The notes beneath the pieces were generated by a model. That model saw only the letters and a program-made list of their open reading frames with translations, was not told the DNA's origin and searched no databases. This document shows, one piece after another, positions 1 to 5,907 of a stretch of DNA of 6,034 nucleotides (its first letter is position 1; every line of letters begins with the position of its first letter). The translations under genes and the position numbers were made by a program. Source of the stretch: Bifidobacteriaceae bacterium (lineage in GTDB: Bacteria > Actinomycetota > Actinomycetes > Actinomycetales > WQXJ01); the NCBI GenBank assembly GCA_031256885.1, contig JAIRPS010000096.1, positions 1 to 6,034 of the forward strand. Reading direction: 5' to 3'.

Positions 1-25
1 CCCCCGGCCACCCCCGACGCGGTTC

Positions 26-748
26 TTACCCCAGATCGCGCAGCTTGAGAAGTTGGCGGCGGACCCGGGAAATCTCACCGGAAATATTGTCTCTTGCAGC
101 ATTCTCCCAACCGGAAGCACCAGTAGTGTGAAAAAGAGCTGGACGGTCCATCAGGTGAGACAGTGAAGCTAAACGGGCATTAAGGTACACCTCATCGCTG
201 ACGGCTTGGTTCTCTTGGCGAACCTGACGCTGATACTCGGCATAACGCTGCGGGTCTGCGGCAAGTTGCCCCAAAGCGGCATCAACCAACACCGCCGAGT
301 CAGCATCGCGTGGCAACACAGCCAACTTATCGAGTGTGCGCACCAAATCGCCAACCCGCTCAGCCAGTTCAGGCGCAATCCCAATACCGCTCAGCTGCCG
401 CTGCGCCAAACGAGCGGAAGCTGAAGTATCCTCCCAGTTGGCGGCGAAAGGCATCGCTAAATCGGCTTGCTCCGGTCCGTCATCGGGCGCGGGCGGGTCA
501 AACACTGCACCATGGTAAAAAGCGGCCAGGCGCACGCAAGCCGGGCGAATCGCTTCGGGGGCCAACTCATCAATGCGCGTCAACATATCAACCAGGTGAC
601 GTAATGTATGGTACTGACGCTGCGGGGCTAACCAGAGGCGCAACAGGCTTTCAGCCGTTTCAATAATCTGCGGCTGGCTCGCCTCAGCACCAAGGTCACG
701 GGTGGCACGTAAAAAAGACCCTGTTAGCCAGGGTGGTCCTTCAATCAC
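26..748 (-). CDS. HD-like predicted metal-dependent phosphohydrolase family protein (COG4339-like), probably degenerate
   Basis: This 240 aa soluble protein has no signal peptide or membrane segment. The family outline is clear: a YHTLRHL motif at residues 46-52, FYHGAVFDP at 77-85, an SASARLA segment at 109-115, an 'LVDAALGQLAADPQRYAEY' stretch at 154-172, and a C-terminal segment matching the family's 'R..L..L..R..lf.T......E.aAr.N...E' pattern. COG4339 members are predicted HD-superfamily metal-dependent hydrolases of unknown substrate. As I recall the family, it has His-Asp at 79-80, a 'T..H' near 138-141 and 'DADL' near 155-158. Here those read HG, TLDK and DAAL, so several likely metal ligands are missing. 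The stretch 88-108 also looks longer than the usual 'DNEERSA' link. The start is GTG at 746-748, with an AGGAAG-like ribosome site 7 bases upstream. The gene lies 98 bp downstream of a histidine kinase on the same strand and could be the end of that operon. Family membership is fairly sure; activity is doubtful. Confidence 0.8.
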   Translation of the reverse strand: MIEGPPWLTGSFLRATRDLGAEASQPQIIETAESLLRLWLAPQRQYHTLRHLVDMLTRIDELAPEAIRPACVRLAAFYHGAVFDPPAPDDGPEQADLAMPFAANWEDTSASARLAQRQLSGIGIAPELAERVGDLVRTLDKLAVLPRDADSAVLVDAALGQLAADPQRYAEYQRQVRQENQAVSDEVYLNARLASLSHLMDRPALFHTTGASGWENAARDNISGEISRVRRQLLKLRDLG

Positions 749-755
749 CTAACTG

Positions 756-761
756 CTTCCT
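756..761 (-). promoter_or_regulatory. Ribosome binding site for the HD-family gene
   Basis: The minus strand reads AGGAAG here, 7 bases before the GTG codon at 746-748. It is the best purine-rich site nearby and supports the GTG start over the next in-frame ATG, which would remove the N-terminal 54 residues including the conserved YHTLRHL motif. Confidence 0.6.
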
Positions 762-846
762 GTAAAGGCTGCTGAACTTAGACACGCCGCGATATCTTAG
801 CCTCACTTCAACTGTTAGAGCGGCTACAAATCAAATTGCTGCATGA

Positions 847-2283
847 TCAGTCGAGCAGGGGCAAGTCAAGACGGAAGGTTGCCCCACCGCCATCGGTCTG
901 TTTTAAACAAACCCGGCCGCCATGCGCTTCAACCACTGATGCAACAATCGCTAAGCCCAAACCGCTGCCCCCGCCTGTCCCACGCGAACGTGAAGAATCA
1001 AGCCGGAAGAAGCGTTCAAAAACTTGTTCGGCAGCCTCAGGCGGAATCCCTGGCCCATGATCACGCACTTCAACAACCGCCCAAGCTGAACCATCAGCGC
1101 TGCGCTCCACCCCGCTGACCAACTCCACCGGCGTGCCACTTGGGGTATGGCGAACTGTGTTGCCAACCAGGTTGGTCATCACCTGGCGCAGGCGCGCTTC
1201 ATCACCAGTCACTAGCAAAGGTGCGACTGCCTCTTTGCCTAAACTGTCAGTTTTGATGGGTCGTGACGGGTCAAGGGCACGCAGGTCGGCGGCGGCATCA
1301 GCCACCAAGCCGGTGAGATCAACTGCTTCACTACGCATGCCCCGACCTTCATCCAAGCGGGTGAGTTGCAGCAGGTCATTGACCAGTGCGCCCATTCGGG
1401 TGGCTTCATCTTCAATCCGCCGCAAGGCACTGGCTAACTCGGTGGGGTCAGCTAAGGCACCCATTCGGTACAACTCACCGTAACCACGAATCGCTGCTAA
1501 TGGTGTACGTAACTCGTGTGAAGCATCAGCAATGAACCGGCGGGTGCGTTTTTCAGAGGCTCGGCGCACCTCAAAAGCTGATTCGATTTGGCTGAGCATC
1601 GCATTGAGTGAACTGGTCAAACGGCCAACCTCAGTACCGGGACGAGCAAAGGGCACACGTTGTGAATAATCGCCTTGGGCAATCGCCGCCGCCGTTTTCT
1701 CAACCGCCCGCAACTGGGTCAAGGAGCGTCGCACCAAAATGTAGCCAGCCGCCGTGCCCAACACGCCAACCGCTAAAGCGGTTAGCAAAACAATCTGTTT
1801 GAGCCGTCCCATGGTTTGGTCAACCTGGTCTAGGTTCAAACCCAAAGCGACCACAGCTGGCGCTGCTAAGAAAGTTGCCCGAGTTGCCACAATCCGCCAA
1901 TGGCTGCGGCCGCTCTGCGCCGCTACAGTGAACCTTTGGGGATCATCTTCAGGAACATCATCCCAGGTAAGAGTCGTTAAATTTGGTCCCGGTTGAGCTA
2001 GTTGACGCTCGGTTGGCCAACGTTGATAAAGCGAACCATCGGAACCGAAAACCATTACCACATAATCAGTTGGACCATCTGATTGAAAGGCCGCGCGGGG
2101 TGCCGCCAAACCAGCCAATGCGTTGTCAAGACGAGCATCAACTTGGCTCATCAGGGATGAACGCAGCATCACACCGGTTGCTACACCGACCACGGTCAAC
2201 CCTGCCGCCAGTAAGGCGGCCACAATCACCGCCAAGCGGAGCGCTAAAGGCAAGCCTCTACGTGGCGATACTGTTTTGCTCAC
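847..2283 (-). CDS. Membrane sensor histidine kinase, HAMP-containing, PhoR/TrcS-like
   Basis: This 478 aa kinase senses a signal and phosphorylates the regulator encoded just upstream. Domains in order: a short cytoplasmic N-terminus; TM helix 1 at about 14-40; an extracytoplasmic sensor region of about 120 residues (41-162); TM helix 2 at about 163-185; a HAMP linker at about 185-237; and a HisKA dimerisation domain with the phosphoacceptor His256 in SHELRTPL. The ATPase domain has its N box at 371-379 (NLVGNTVRH), G1 box DHGPGI at 408-413, F box FERFFR at 422-427 and G2 box GGGSGLGL at 437-444. All catalytic motifs are intact. Length and layout match actinobacterial PhoR/TrcS-type kinases. 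The GTG start at 2281-2283 overlaps the stop of the regulator (GTGA, 4 bp) and its own ribosome site is weak, so translation is probably coupled. The sensor region resembles nothing I can name, so the signal is unknown. Confidence 0.95.
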   Translation of the reverse strand: MSKTVSPRRGLPLALRLAVIVAALLAAGLTVVGVATGVMLRSSLMSQVDARLDNALAGLAAPRAAFQSDGPTDYVVMVFGSDGSLYQRWPTERQLAQPGPNLTTLTWDDVPEDDPQRFTVAAQSGRSHWRIVATRATFLAAPAVVALGLNLDQVDQTMGRLKQIVLLTALAVGVLGTAAGYILVRRSLTQLRAVEKTAAAIAQGDYSQRVPFARPGTEVGRLTSSLNAMLSQIESAFEVRRASEKRTRRFIADASHELRTPLAAIRGYGELYRMGALADPTELASALRRIEDEATRMGALVNDLLQLTRLDEGRGMRSEAVDLTGLVADAAADLRALDPSRPIKTDSLGKEAVAPLLVTGDEARLRQVMTNLVGNTVRHTPSGTPVELVSGVERSADGSAWAVVEVRDHGPGIPPEAAEQVFERFFRLDSSRSRGTGGGSGLGLAIVASVVEAHGGRVCLKQTDGGGATFRLDLPLLD

Positions 2284-3029
2284 GCTCTGCCATCACGGGT
2301 TATGCGCAACTGGTAACCCACGCCACGCCGTGTGTGGATCAGTGTAGGTAGTGGTTGACCGTCCGGACCGTTGATGTGGATTTTGCGGCGGAGATATGAG
2401 ACGTAGCTTTCCACAATGTTGGCATCGCCAATCCAGCCGTATTCCCAAACATGGTCAATGATCTGTGCTTTTGACAGGACACGTCCAGCGTTGAGCATCA
2501 TGTAACGCAGCAGTTTGAATTCGGTTGGGGACAGGTCAATCAGTTGTCCGGCCCGGCGTACTTCGTGAGCGTCTTCATCAAGTTCCAGATCAGCAAAACG
2601 CATGATGCCGGAGTCTTCTTCGATCTCTTCCTCACCGGTGCGCCGCAAAATCGCCCGAATCCGCGCCACCACCTCCTCTAAAGAGAACGGCTTGGTGACA
2701 TAGTCGTCTCCGCCTACCGTCAAACCGGTGACTTTATCGGTGGTTTCGTCACGGGCGGTGAGAAACAGGACGGGGAGCCTAAGTCCTCGCTCACGCAGCG
2801 TTCGGGTGACGGTAAAACCGTCCATATCGGGCATCATCACGTCAAGGACCAGCATGTCTGGCTGGTTTTCTTCAGCCGCCCGTAAGGCTTGGCGGCCATT
2901 GGCGGCCGTGGTTACTTGGAAACCGGCAAAGCGCAACGAAGCAGCTAGCAGGTCACGGATGTTGGGTTCATCATCAACCACTAACAAATGGGGTTGATTT
3001 GACGATGATTTACCTAGTGAAGCAGTCAT
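2280..3029 (-). CDS. OmpR/PhoB-family response regulator, PhoP/TrcR-like
   Basis: This 249 aa DNA-binding regulator has an N-terminal receiver domain (about 13-130) with acidic pocket Asp19/Asp20, phosphoacceptor Asp63 in VLDVMMPDMDG, Thr91 in FLTARD and Lys113 in DDYVTKPFSLEE. A linker rich in Glu at about 131-140 leads to a C-terminal winged-helix domain (about 142-243) containing DLSPTEFKLLRYMMLNAG, VESYVSYLRRKI and the wing RRGVGYQLR. The receiver and 'GGDDYVTKPFSLEEVVAR' closely resemble M. tuberculosis PhoP and TrcR, but one-to-one orthology is not claimed. The frame stays open upstream to about 3179, but the added residues do not look like a regulator N-terminus and the ATG at 3027-3029 gives the family length. 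No good ribosome site precedes that ATG. The gene overlaps its kinase partner by 4 bp and is divergent from the WXG100 gene. Confidence 0.95.
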   Translation of the reverse strand: MTASLGKSSSNQPHLLVVDDEPNIRDLLAASLRFAGFQVTTAANGRQALRAAEENQPDMLVLDVMMPDMDGFTVTRTLRERGLRLPVLFLTARDETTDKVTGLTVGGDDYVTKPFSLEEVVARIRAILRRTGEEEIEEDSGIMRFADLELDEDAHEVRRAGQLIDLSPTEFKLLRYMMLNAGRVLSKAQIIDHVWEYGWIGDANIVESYVSYLRRKIHINGPDGQPLPTLIHTRRGVGYQLRITRDGRA

Positions 3030-3092
3030 ATCAGTATTCTGACAGAGAATCCTGAGTGTTTCCTGGTGCAGTACTGGCGACTCGCCGTGAAA

Positions 3093-3098
3093 ATTATC
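3093..3098 (-). promoter_or_regulatory. Candidate -10 element for the PhoP-like regulator operon
   Basis: The minus strand reads GATAAT (5 of 6 to TATAAT), which would start a transcript near 3086 with a leader of about 57 bases. No -35 like TTGACA lies 16-18 bp upstream; that stretch is taken up by the direct repeats beginning at 3101. This arrangement fits a promoter driven by an activator, possibly the regulator itself. A small palindrome, GGCGA-C-TCGCC (3076-3086), sits at the predicted start. A competing idea is a leaderless transcript from the poor -10 CAGAAT, 6 bases before the ATG. Confidence 0.3.
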
Positions 3099-3169
3099 GC
3101 CAAGTGTTTGGGGGTGGGTCGCCCGGCAAACCCCAAGACTTTGCGGGGGTGGGTCGCCGCAAGACCGCA

Positions 3170-3178
3170 CTATCCACA
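3170..3178 (+). promoter_or_regulatory. DnaA-box-like nonamer (8 of 9)
   Basis: CTATCCACA differs from the DnaA box TTATCCACA only at the first base. It lies 32 bp before a perfect copy in the same orientation. Whether DnaA binds is not shown. Confidence 0.35.
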
Positions 3179-3201
3179 AGACTTTGCGCCGCCCCAGTCA
3201 G

Positions 3202-3210
3202 TTATCCACA
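3202..3210 (+). promoter_or_regulatory. DnaA-box-like nonamer (perfect TTATCCACA)
   Basis: This is a perfect match to the strong bacterial DnaA box, within the divergent spacer and just upstream of a possible WXG100 promoter. A single 9-mer occurs by chance often enough in a genome that only its pairing with the near-perfect site at 3170 makes it notable. Confidence 0.45.
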
Positions 3211-3215
3211 GGCTT

Positions 3216-3243
3216 TTAACCAGACGATGGCGGAGCATCTAAA
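3216..3243 (+). promoter_or_regulatory. Candidate promoter for the WXG100 gene
   Basis: TTAACC (3216-3221, 4 of 6 to TTGACA) and TCTAAA (3238-3243, 4 of 6 to TATAAT) are 16 bp apart. Transcription would begin near 3250 and leave a leader of about 60 bases. The match is weak, and it was chosen because nothing better is seen between the repeats and the gene. Confidence 0.25.
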
Positions 3244-3264
3244 GTCAATCAGGTCAACAAGCCC

Positions 3265-3281
3265 GGCCTGACACCCAGGCC
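3265..3281 (+). promoter_or_regulatory. Inverted repeat in the WXG100 leader
   Basis: GGCCTG and CAGGCC form perfect 6 bp arms around a 5 bp loop, ending 18 bases before the ribosome site. It could be an operator or a small leader hairpin; it is short enough to be chance. Confidence 0.3.
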
Positions 3282-3299
3282 ACAGACTCACCCACTATC

Positions 3300-3305
3300 A
3301 AGGAG
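3300..3305 (+). promoter_or_regulatory. Strong ribosome binding site of the WXG100 gene
   Basis: AAGGAG lies 5 bases before the ATG at 3311. It is the best Shine-Dalgarno match in the window, which fits a highly translated small secreted protein. Confidence 0.85.
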
Positions 3306-3310
3306 TATTC

Positions 3311-3604
3311 ATGTCCACATACCAAGTTAATGCCGAACAGCTAGCCACCGCCTCAAGCAGCGTGCATTTATCAATCGGCAACATTCAAAGCGAAGTCGCC
3401 AAACTGATGGGCCAGTTACGTGGCCTCGAATCCTCATGGTCAGGTGCTGCCCACAACGCTTTTGCAGCAGTCGCCAATCAGTGGGAAACCACCCAAAAAC
3501 AGGTTGAGACCGCTCTGAACAACATCAACCAAGCTTTGGCAGCCGCCGGCACCGCCTATTCAACCGCTGAAGACAGCGCCTTGAAAATGTTTGCCGCTGG
3601 CTAA
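3311..3604 (+). CDS. WXG100 (ESAT-6-like) type VII secretion target
   Basis: This 97 aa protein belongs to the WXG100 family: small helical hairpins exported by ESX/type VII systems without a signal peptide. The Trp-Ser-Gly turn is at 43-45, between helix 1 (about 7-40) and helix 2 (about 47-84). The C-terminal export motif YxxxD/E is present as YSTAE (83-87), followed by a short tail ending KMFAAG. Length is typical. It has no Cys and is rich in Ala, Ser, Asn and Gln. The start is fixed by the AAGGAG site. There is no second WXG100 gene beside it and no ESX machinery in the window, so it may act as a homodimer, as many single-copy family members do, and rely on secretion genes elsewhere. It is divergent from the PhoP-like regulator, which makes control by that system plausible. 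Its effector function is unknown. Confidence 0.93.
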   Translation: MSTYQVNAEQLATASSSVHLSIGNIQSEVAKLMGQLRGLESSWSGAAHNAFAAVANQWETTQKQVETALNNINQALAAAGTAYSTAEDSALKMFAAG

Positions 3605-3620
3605 GCCAACCAGCTTCCCC

Positions 3621-3636
3621 CTAACCCTTCGGTTAG
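3621..3636 (+). terminator. Short hairpin just after the WXG100 gene
   Basis: CTAACC-CTTC-GGTTAG forms a perfect 6 bp stem with a 4-base loop, 17 bases after the WXG100 stop. No U-run follows, so it is at most a weak terminator or an mRNA 3'-end stabiliser. Confidence 0.4.
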
Positions 3637-3669
3637 AACATCACCTCATGTGAATCGAAATGCAGGGAC

Positions 3670-3711
3670 GGGCAGGGTTATCGCAGATGAAAGTCAGCGA
3701 TAGCCCTGCCC
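3670..3711. terminator. Long hairpin between convergent genes, possible bidirectional terminator
   Basis: The 15-base arms at 3670-3684 and 3697-3711 pair throughout, with one G-U wobble, around a 12-base loop. It sits between the WXG100 gene (plus) and the NarL-type kinase (minus), where a bidirectional terminator is expected. No U-run follows on either strand; actinobacterial terminators often lack one. It could also be a protein-binding inverted repeat. Confidence 0.6.
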
Positions 3712-3737
3712 AATCTATGCATATACCGCGTTCAAGG

Positions 3738-3780
3738 AAACTCAGACCGCTGGCTGGGTCGGGAAAACTCAGACCGCTGG
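3738..3780. repeat. Pair of 16 bp direct repeats
   Basis: AAACTCAGACCGCTGG is present exactly at 3738-3753 and 3765-3780, a period of 27 bp, both preceded by GG(A). They lie in the spacer downstream of the kinase stop. The function is unknown; they may come from local slippage duplication. Confidence 0.8.
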
Positions 3781-3820
3781 AGCGACGCAAGCAACCCGCG
3801 TCATCGGCTGCTCGAATTGC

Positions 3821-3896
3821 CCGGGCTGCCCTGTGCCCGGACTGTTTAGCTTGCCTCGGCTGCGCTGTGCCCCGGACTGTTCGGGCCGCCCGGACT
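3821..3896. repeat. GC-rich imperfect tandem repeat across the kinase stop codon
   Basis: Two near-identical units of 26-27 bp lie at 3821-3846 and 3855-3881, offset by 34 bp, with three mismatches and one 1-base indel. A shared CCCGGACT core occurs three times, at 3836, 3871 and 3889. The units encode the last residues of the kinase tail and then continue past its stop. Confidence 0.7.
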
Positions 3897-5048
3897 ACCC
3901 TGCGCCTCGGCTGGGCGCGGCATCCAGTAACGCAACAACAGACCACTACCTAAGGCGTCAGGTTGCAGCGTTAGCCCGCCACCGCGCGCCTCAAGACGCT
4001 GACGCAACCGCGCCAGCCCCGACATCACCACCGGCTCACCAGATGGCAGCTCTTGGCCATTGTCACGCACCTCAACCACCAACATTTGCCGATCATCAGT
4101 AGTTTCAACATCCAGGCGGATCGCTAAACTGCTGGCGCTGGCATGCTTAAGCGCATTAGTTATGCCTTCTTCTAAGGCGCTGACCAGCAGTAAACGATCA
4201 GCTGAAGCAAACTCAGGATTGGTCACATCATCAACTTCGCTGGCTGCTGGGCTGACCGTATATTCCACCGCCACTGTCGCAGGAATGCGCCCCAACAGCA
4301 AACTAACGGCTGGTTGGAAGCCGATATCCAAAGCCGTTGGGTAAAGCTGATGCGATAGTTGACGCACCTCAGCTTCGCGTAAATCATCCACCTCATTGAT
4401 CAAAGCCTGCAGCTCGCTGGCCGCCCAACGGTTGCCATCATGCTCAGCGTGCTGTTTTACCGCCGCTAAGCGCGTAGCAAAAAAGACTAAACGTTGTTGG
4501 ATTTTGCCATGTAAAGCCTGCGACACATCCCGTCGCACGCGCAGTTCCTCCGCCTCCAGGTCAGATAATGCACGCGCCGCCTCATTTTCGCGCTGCGTCA
4601 CCAAATGCTCAATTGCCCGGGTGTGCTCCTGCGAATCAACGTAATACAACCCAAAAACCAAGGCCAACAGTGGCGCCACCAGTCCGTTGATCAGTTCTTC
4701 GAGCGCCGGCAAACCAGTCACCTGACTGCCCCAATACAGACGCAGCCCAGTCAGGCGAGCCAGCGAAGCCAACAAAGGCAAAACCACCAATGCGCTCACC
4801 CGCCGAATCAGCGGCCAGCGAAAACCGCCCATCACCGCAAAAACAATCACAGCAGCCGATGACGTTACAAAGCTGATCAGCAAAGTCACCCCAGCTGCAG
4901 CAATATTCAGATCACCAGCCACCTCAGTGTCAGGTGACCAGATTGAAAATGTCACCCACTGGGTGAATGCCACCAAGCTTGACAAAGCCAGTGTCACCAA
5001 TCCAGATTCGATCAAAGTGACTCGTTCAGCCCTGTCAGACTTGCGCAT
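3846..5048 (-). CDS. NarL-type membrane sensor histidine kinase (HisKA_3-like)
   Basis: This 400 aa kinase is the likely partner of the NarL-type regulator encoded upstream. Four hydrophobic helices at about 14-37, 48-75, 84-100 and 114-137, with short loops, form a membrane sensor without a large outside domain. A charged coiled-coil-like linker (about 138-172) leads to the dimerisation helix with the phosphoacceptor His180 in ALHGKIQQRL, a variant of the 'LHG.vQ' form seen in actinobacterial kinases. A conserved segment LSHQLYPTALDIGF follows at 231-244. The ATPase domain has the N box EEGITNALKHA (293-303), a G1 segment VRDNGQ (327-332) lacking the usual second Gly, and a G2-like SGLARLRQRLEARGG (343-357). 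The core ends near RYWMPRP (373-379); the last 21 residues are a Gly/Pro/Ser/Ala tail encoded by a repeat. The ATG at 5046-5048 has no clear ribosome site and lies 12 bp after the regulator's stop, so coupled translation is likely. Confidence 0.9.
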   Translation of the reverse strand: MRKSDRAERVTLIESGLVTLALSSLVAFTQWVTFSIWSPDTEVAGDLNIAAAGVTLLISFVTSSAAVIVFAVMGGFRWPLIRRVSALVVLPLLASLARLTGLRLYWGSQVTGLPALEELINGLVAPLLALVFGLYYVDSQEHTRAIEHLVTQRENEAARALSDLEAEELRVRRDVSQALHGKIQQRLVFFATRLAAVKQHAEHDGNRWAASELQALINEVDDLREAEVRQLSHQLYPTALDIGFQPAVSLLLGRIPATVAVEYTVSPAASEVDDVTNPEFASADRLLLVSALEEGITNALKHASASSLAIRLDVETTDDRQMLVVEVRDNGQELPSGEPVVMSGLARLRQRLEARGGGLTLQPDALGSGLLLRYWMPRPAEAQGSPGGPNSPGHSAAEAS

Positions 5049-5060
5049 ATTGGCAGCAGA

Positions 5061-5744
5061 TCAGTTTCGAGCAGTCTGTTGAATAAACTGCAGCACCGCC
5101 GCCACCCTTGGCGAGTTTTCGCTGGAAGAAATGGCCAGCTCCCGGTAGATCGCTTGCAGATGGTTTTCCACTGAACGGCGTGACAAACCGAGCAGTTCAG
5201 CCACAGAGGTATTAGAAAAACCTTGTGCAACCAGTCGTAATACTTGTAACTGGGCTTGTGAAAGCTCGGCCATTGGCATGCCGTCACGTGGATTGGAACG
5301 GTCCATCAGCTCTGGGTCAAGAGTGACACCACCGTCATAGGCTGTTTCAATGGCTCGGTACAAAACATCACGGGTCACCGATGACCGTTTTGACAGATAG
5401 GACCAAGCATGCGGCACATGCTTACCGATTGACAAAACCAGTTCCATAACGTCATGCGATGACAGCAACACAACATAAACATTTGGGTCAGCTCGCTGCA
5501 TTGACACCCCCAGCGCCACCCCGTTGCCGTCCCCCAAACCAACATCCATCAGCACAACATCAAGCGATCCGGGTGGTAGCACCGCGCGCGCCTGGCTCGC
5601 CCCTTGGGCTGTGCCAACTACTGACATGCGTGGGTGCTCATTGACAAGGTCGGTGAGCATCGACCTTAGTAGGCCCTCATCCTCGACAATGCCGACGCGG
5701 ATCGGGTTCCTTGCCTCACCCATGCCAGACAACCTACCTGTCAT
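5061..5744 (-). CDS. NarL/FixJ-family response regulator
   Basis: This 227 aa transcription regulator has a receiver domain at about 15-135 with acidic residues Glu21/Asp22 (IVEDEG), phosphoacceptor Asp67 in VLMDVGLGDGNG, a Ser95/Ser96 switch position (LLSSH) and Lys119 (YLSKRS). The LuxR-type helix-turn-helix at about 160-204 runs LSQAQLQVLRLVAQGFSN, then VAELLGLSRRSVENHL with recognition helix SRRSVENHLQAIY. It would act on promoters when phosphorylated by the kinase encoded 12 bp downstream. The ATG at 5742-5744 has an AGGCGG-like site 5 bases upstream. A second ATG at 5721-5723, with AGGTAGG upstream, would remove seven residues and is also possible. The gene follows groEL on the same strand after a 190 bp spacer containing terminator-like structures, so it probably has its own promoter. 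Target genes are unknown. Confidence 0.93.
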   Translation of the reverse strand: MTGRLSGMGEARNPIRVGIVEDEGLLRSMLTDLVNEHPRMSVVGTAQGASQARAVLPPGSLDVVLMDVGLGDGNGVALGVSMQRADPNVYVVLLSSHDVMELVLSIGKHVPHAWSYLSKRSSVTRDVLYRAIETAYDGGVTLDPELMDRSNPRDGMPMAELSQAQLQVLRLVAQGFSNTSVAELLGLSRRSVENHLQAIYRELAISSSENSPRVAAVLQFIQQTARN

Positions 5745-5764
5745 TGCTTCCGCCTGGTGATTTC

Positions 5765-5783
5765 TGGTGCGCGTGCCGCACCA
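5765..5783 (-). promoter_or_regulatory. Inverted repeat just upstream of the NarL-type regulator
   Basis: TGGTGCG and CGCACCA form perfect 7 bp arms around a 5-base centre, about 20 bases before the regulator's start codon. It could be an operator or a leader hairpin close to the ribosome site. No binding factor can be named. Confidence 0.35.
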
Positions 5784-5791
5784 ACAGGGCA

Positions 5792-5823
5792 GCGCTTCGC
5801 CCGGCTTGAGCCGGGCGAAGCGC
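5792..5823 (-). terminator. Perfect 14 bp GC-rich hairpin in the groEL-regulator spacer
   Basis: The arms at 5792-5805 and 5810-5823 are perfect inverted repeats around a 4-base loop (TTGA on the plus strand). Such a stem would be very stable, yet no U-run follows on either strand. It may be a backup groEL terminator, or a leader structure or attenuator if the two-component operon is transcribed from upstream of it. A high-copy intergenic repeat is a further possibility. Confidence 0.55.
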
Positions 5824-5907
5824 CGTCTGGCAGACCAACAACGTGGCTACCCAAAGCACAAACTCAGCTATTTGAGGTTGACGGCAGCTTGCGGGGGGCA
5901 TTTTGTT

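Larger units (their letters stand above)
3101..3210. repeat. Degenerate tandem direct repeats in the divergent promoter region
   Basis: About three imperfect units start at 3101, 3134 and 3177. GGGGGTGGGTCGCC occurs exactly at 3110-3123 and 3145-3158 (35 bp apart). CAAGACTTTGCG occurs exactly at 3134-3145 and 3177-3188 (43 bp apart), with a looser copy, CAAGTGTTTG, at 3101-3110. Units two and three each carry an ATCCACA core, at 3172-3178 and 3204-3210. The block lies between the possible promoters of the regulator operon and the WXG100 gene, so the repeats could be regulator-binding sites. They may also be remnants of a local duplication. Confidence 0.7.

Noticed and set aside
206..666. Plus-strand ORFs opposite the HD-family gene
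   Set aside because: Their products show no known motifs, they overlap one another, and their open frames are explained by the GC-rich coding sequence on the other strand.
749..846. Terminator or promoter between the kinase and the HD-family gene
   Set aside because: No clear hairpin with a U-run and no well-spaced -35/-10 pair was found. The gap neither proves nor excludes a shared operon.
3030..3179. A 50-codon in-frame extension upstream of the PhoP-like regulator
   Set aside because: The added residues are Pro/Cys/His-rich and unlike any regulator N-terminus, they are encoded by the repeat region, and the ATG at 3027-3029 already gives the family length.
3101..3210. Replication origin based on the DnaA-box-like sites and repeats
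   Set aside because: There are only two boxes, there is no clear AT-rich unwinding region, and neither dnaA, dnaN nor a plasmid rep gene is nearby. A regulatory role or chance is more likely.
3738..3896. CRISPR array
   Set aside because: The repeats are short, occur only two or three times, belong to different families with irregular spacing, and there are no cas genes.
3641..3953. ORFs of 97-101 codons on both strands across the convergent spacer
   Set aside because: They are Arg/Ala/Pro-rich translations of the hairpin and repeats, lack ribosome sites and overlap each other and the kinase end.
5731..5901. Minus-strand ORF of about 55 codons starting MPPASC in the groEL-regulator spacer
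   Set aside because: It has no ribosome site, runs through the perfect hairpin, overlaps the regulator start and has no recognisable composition.
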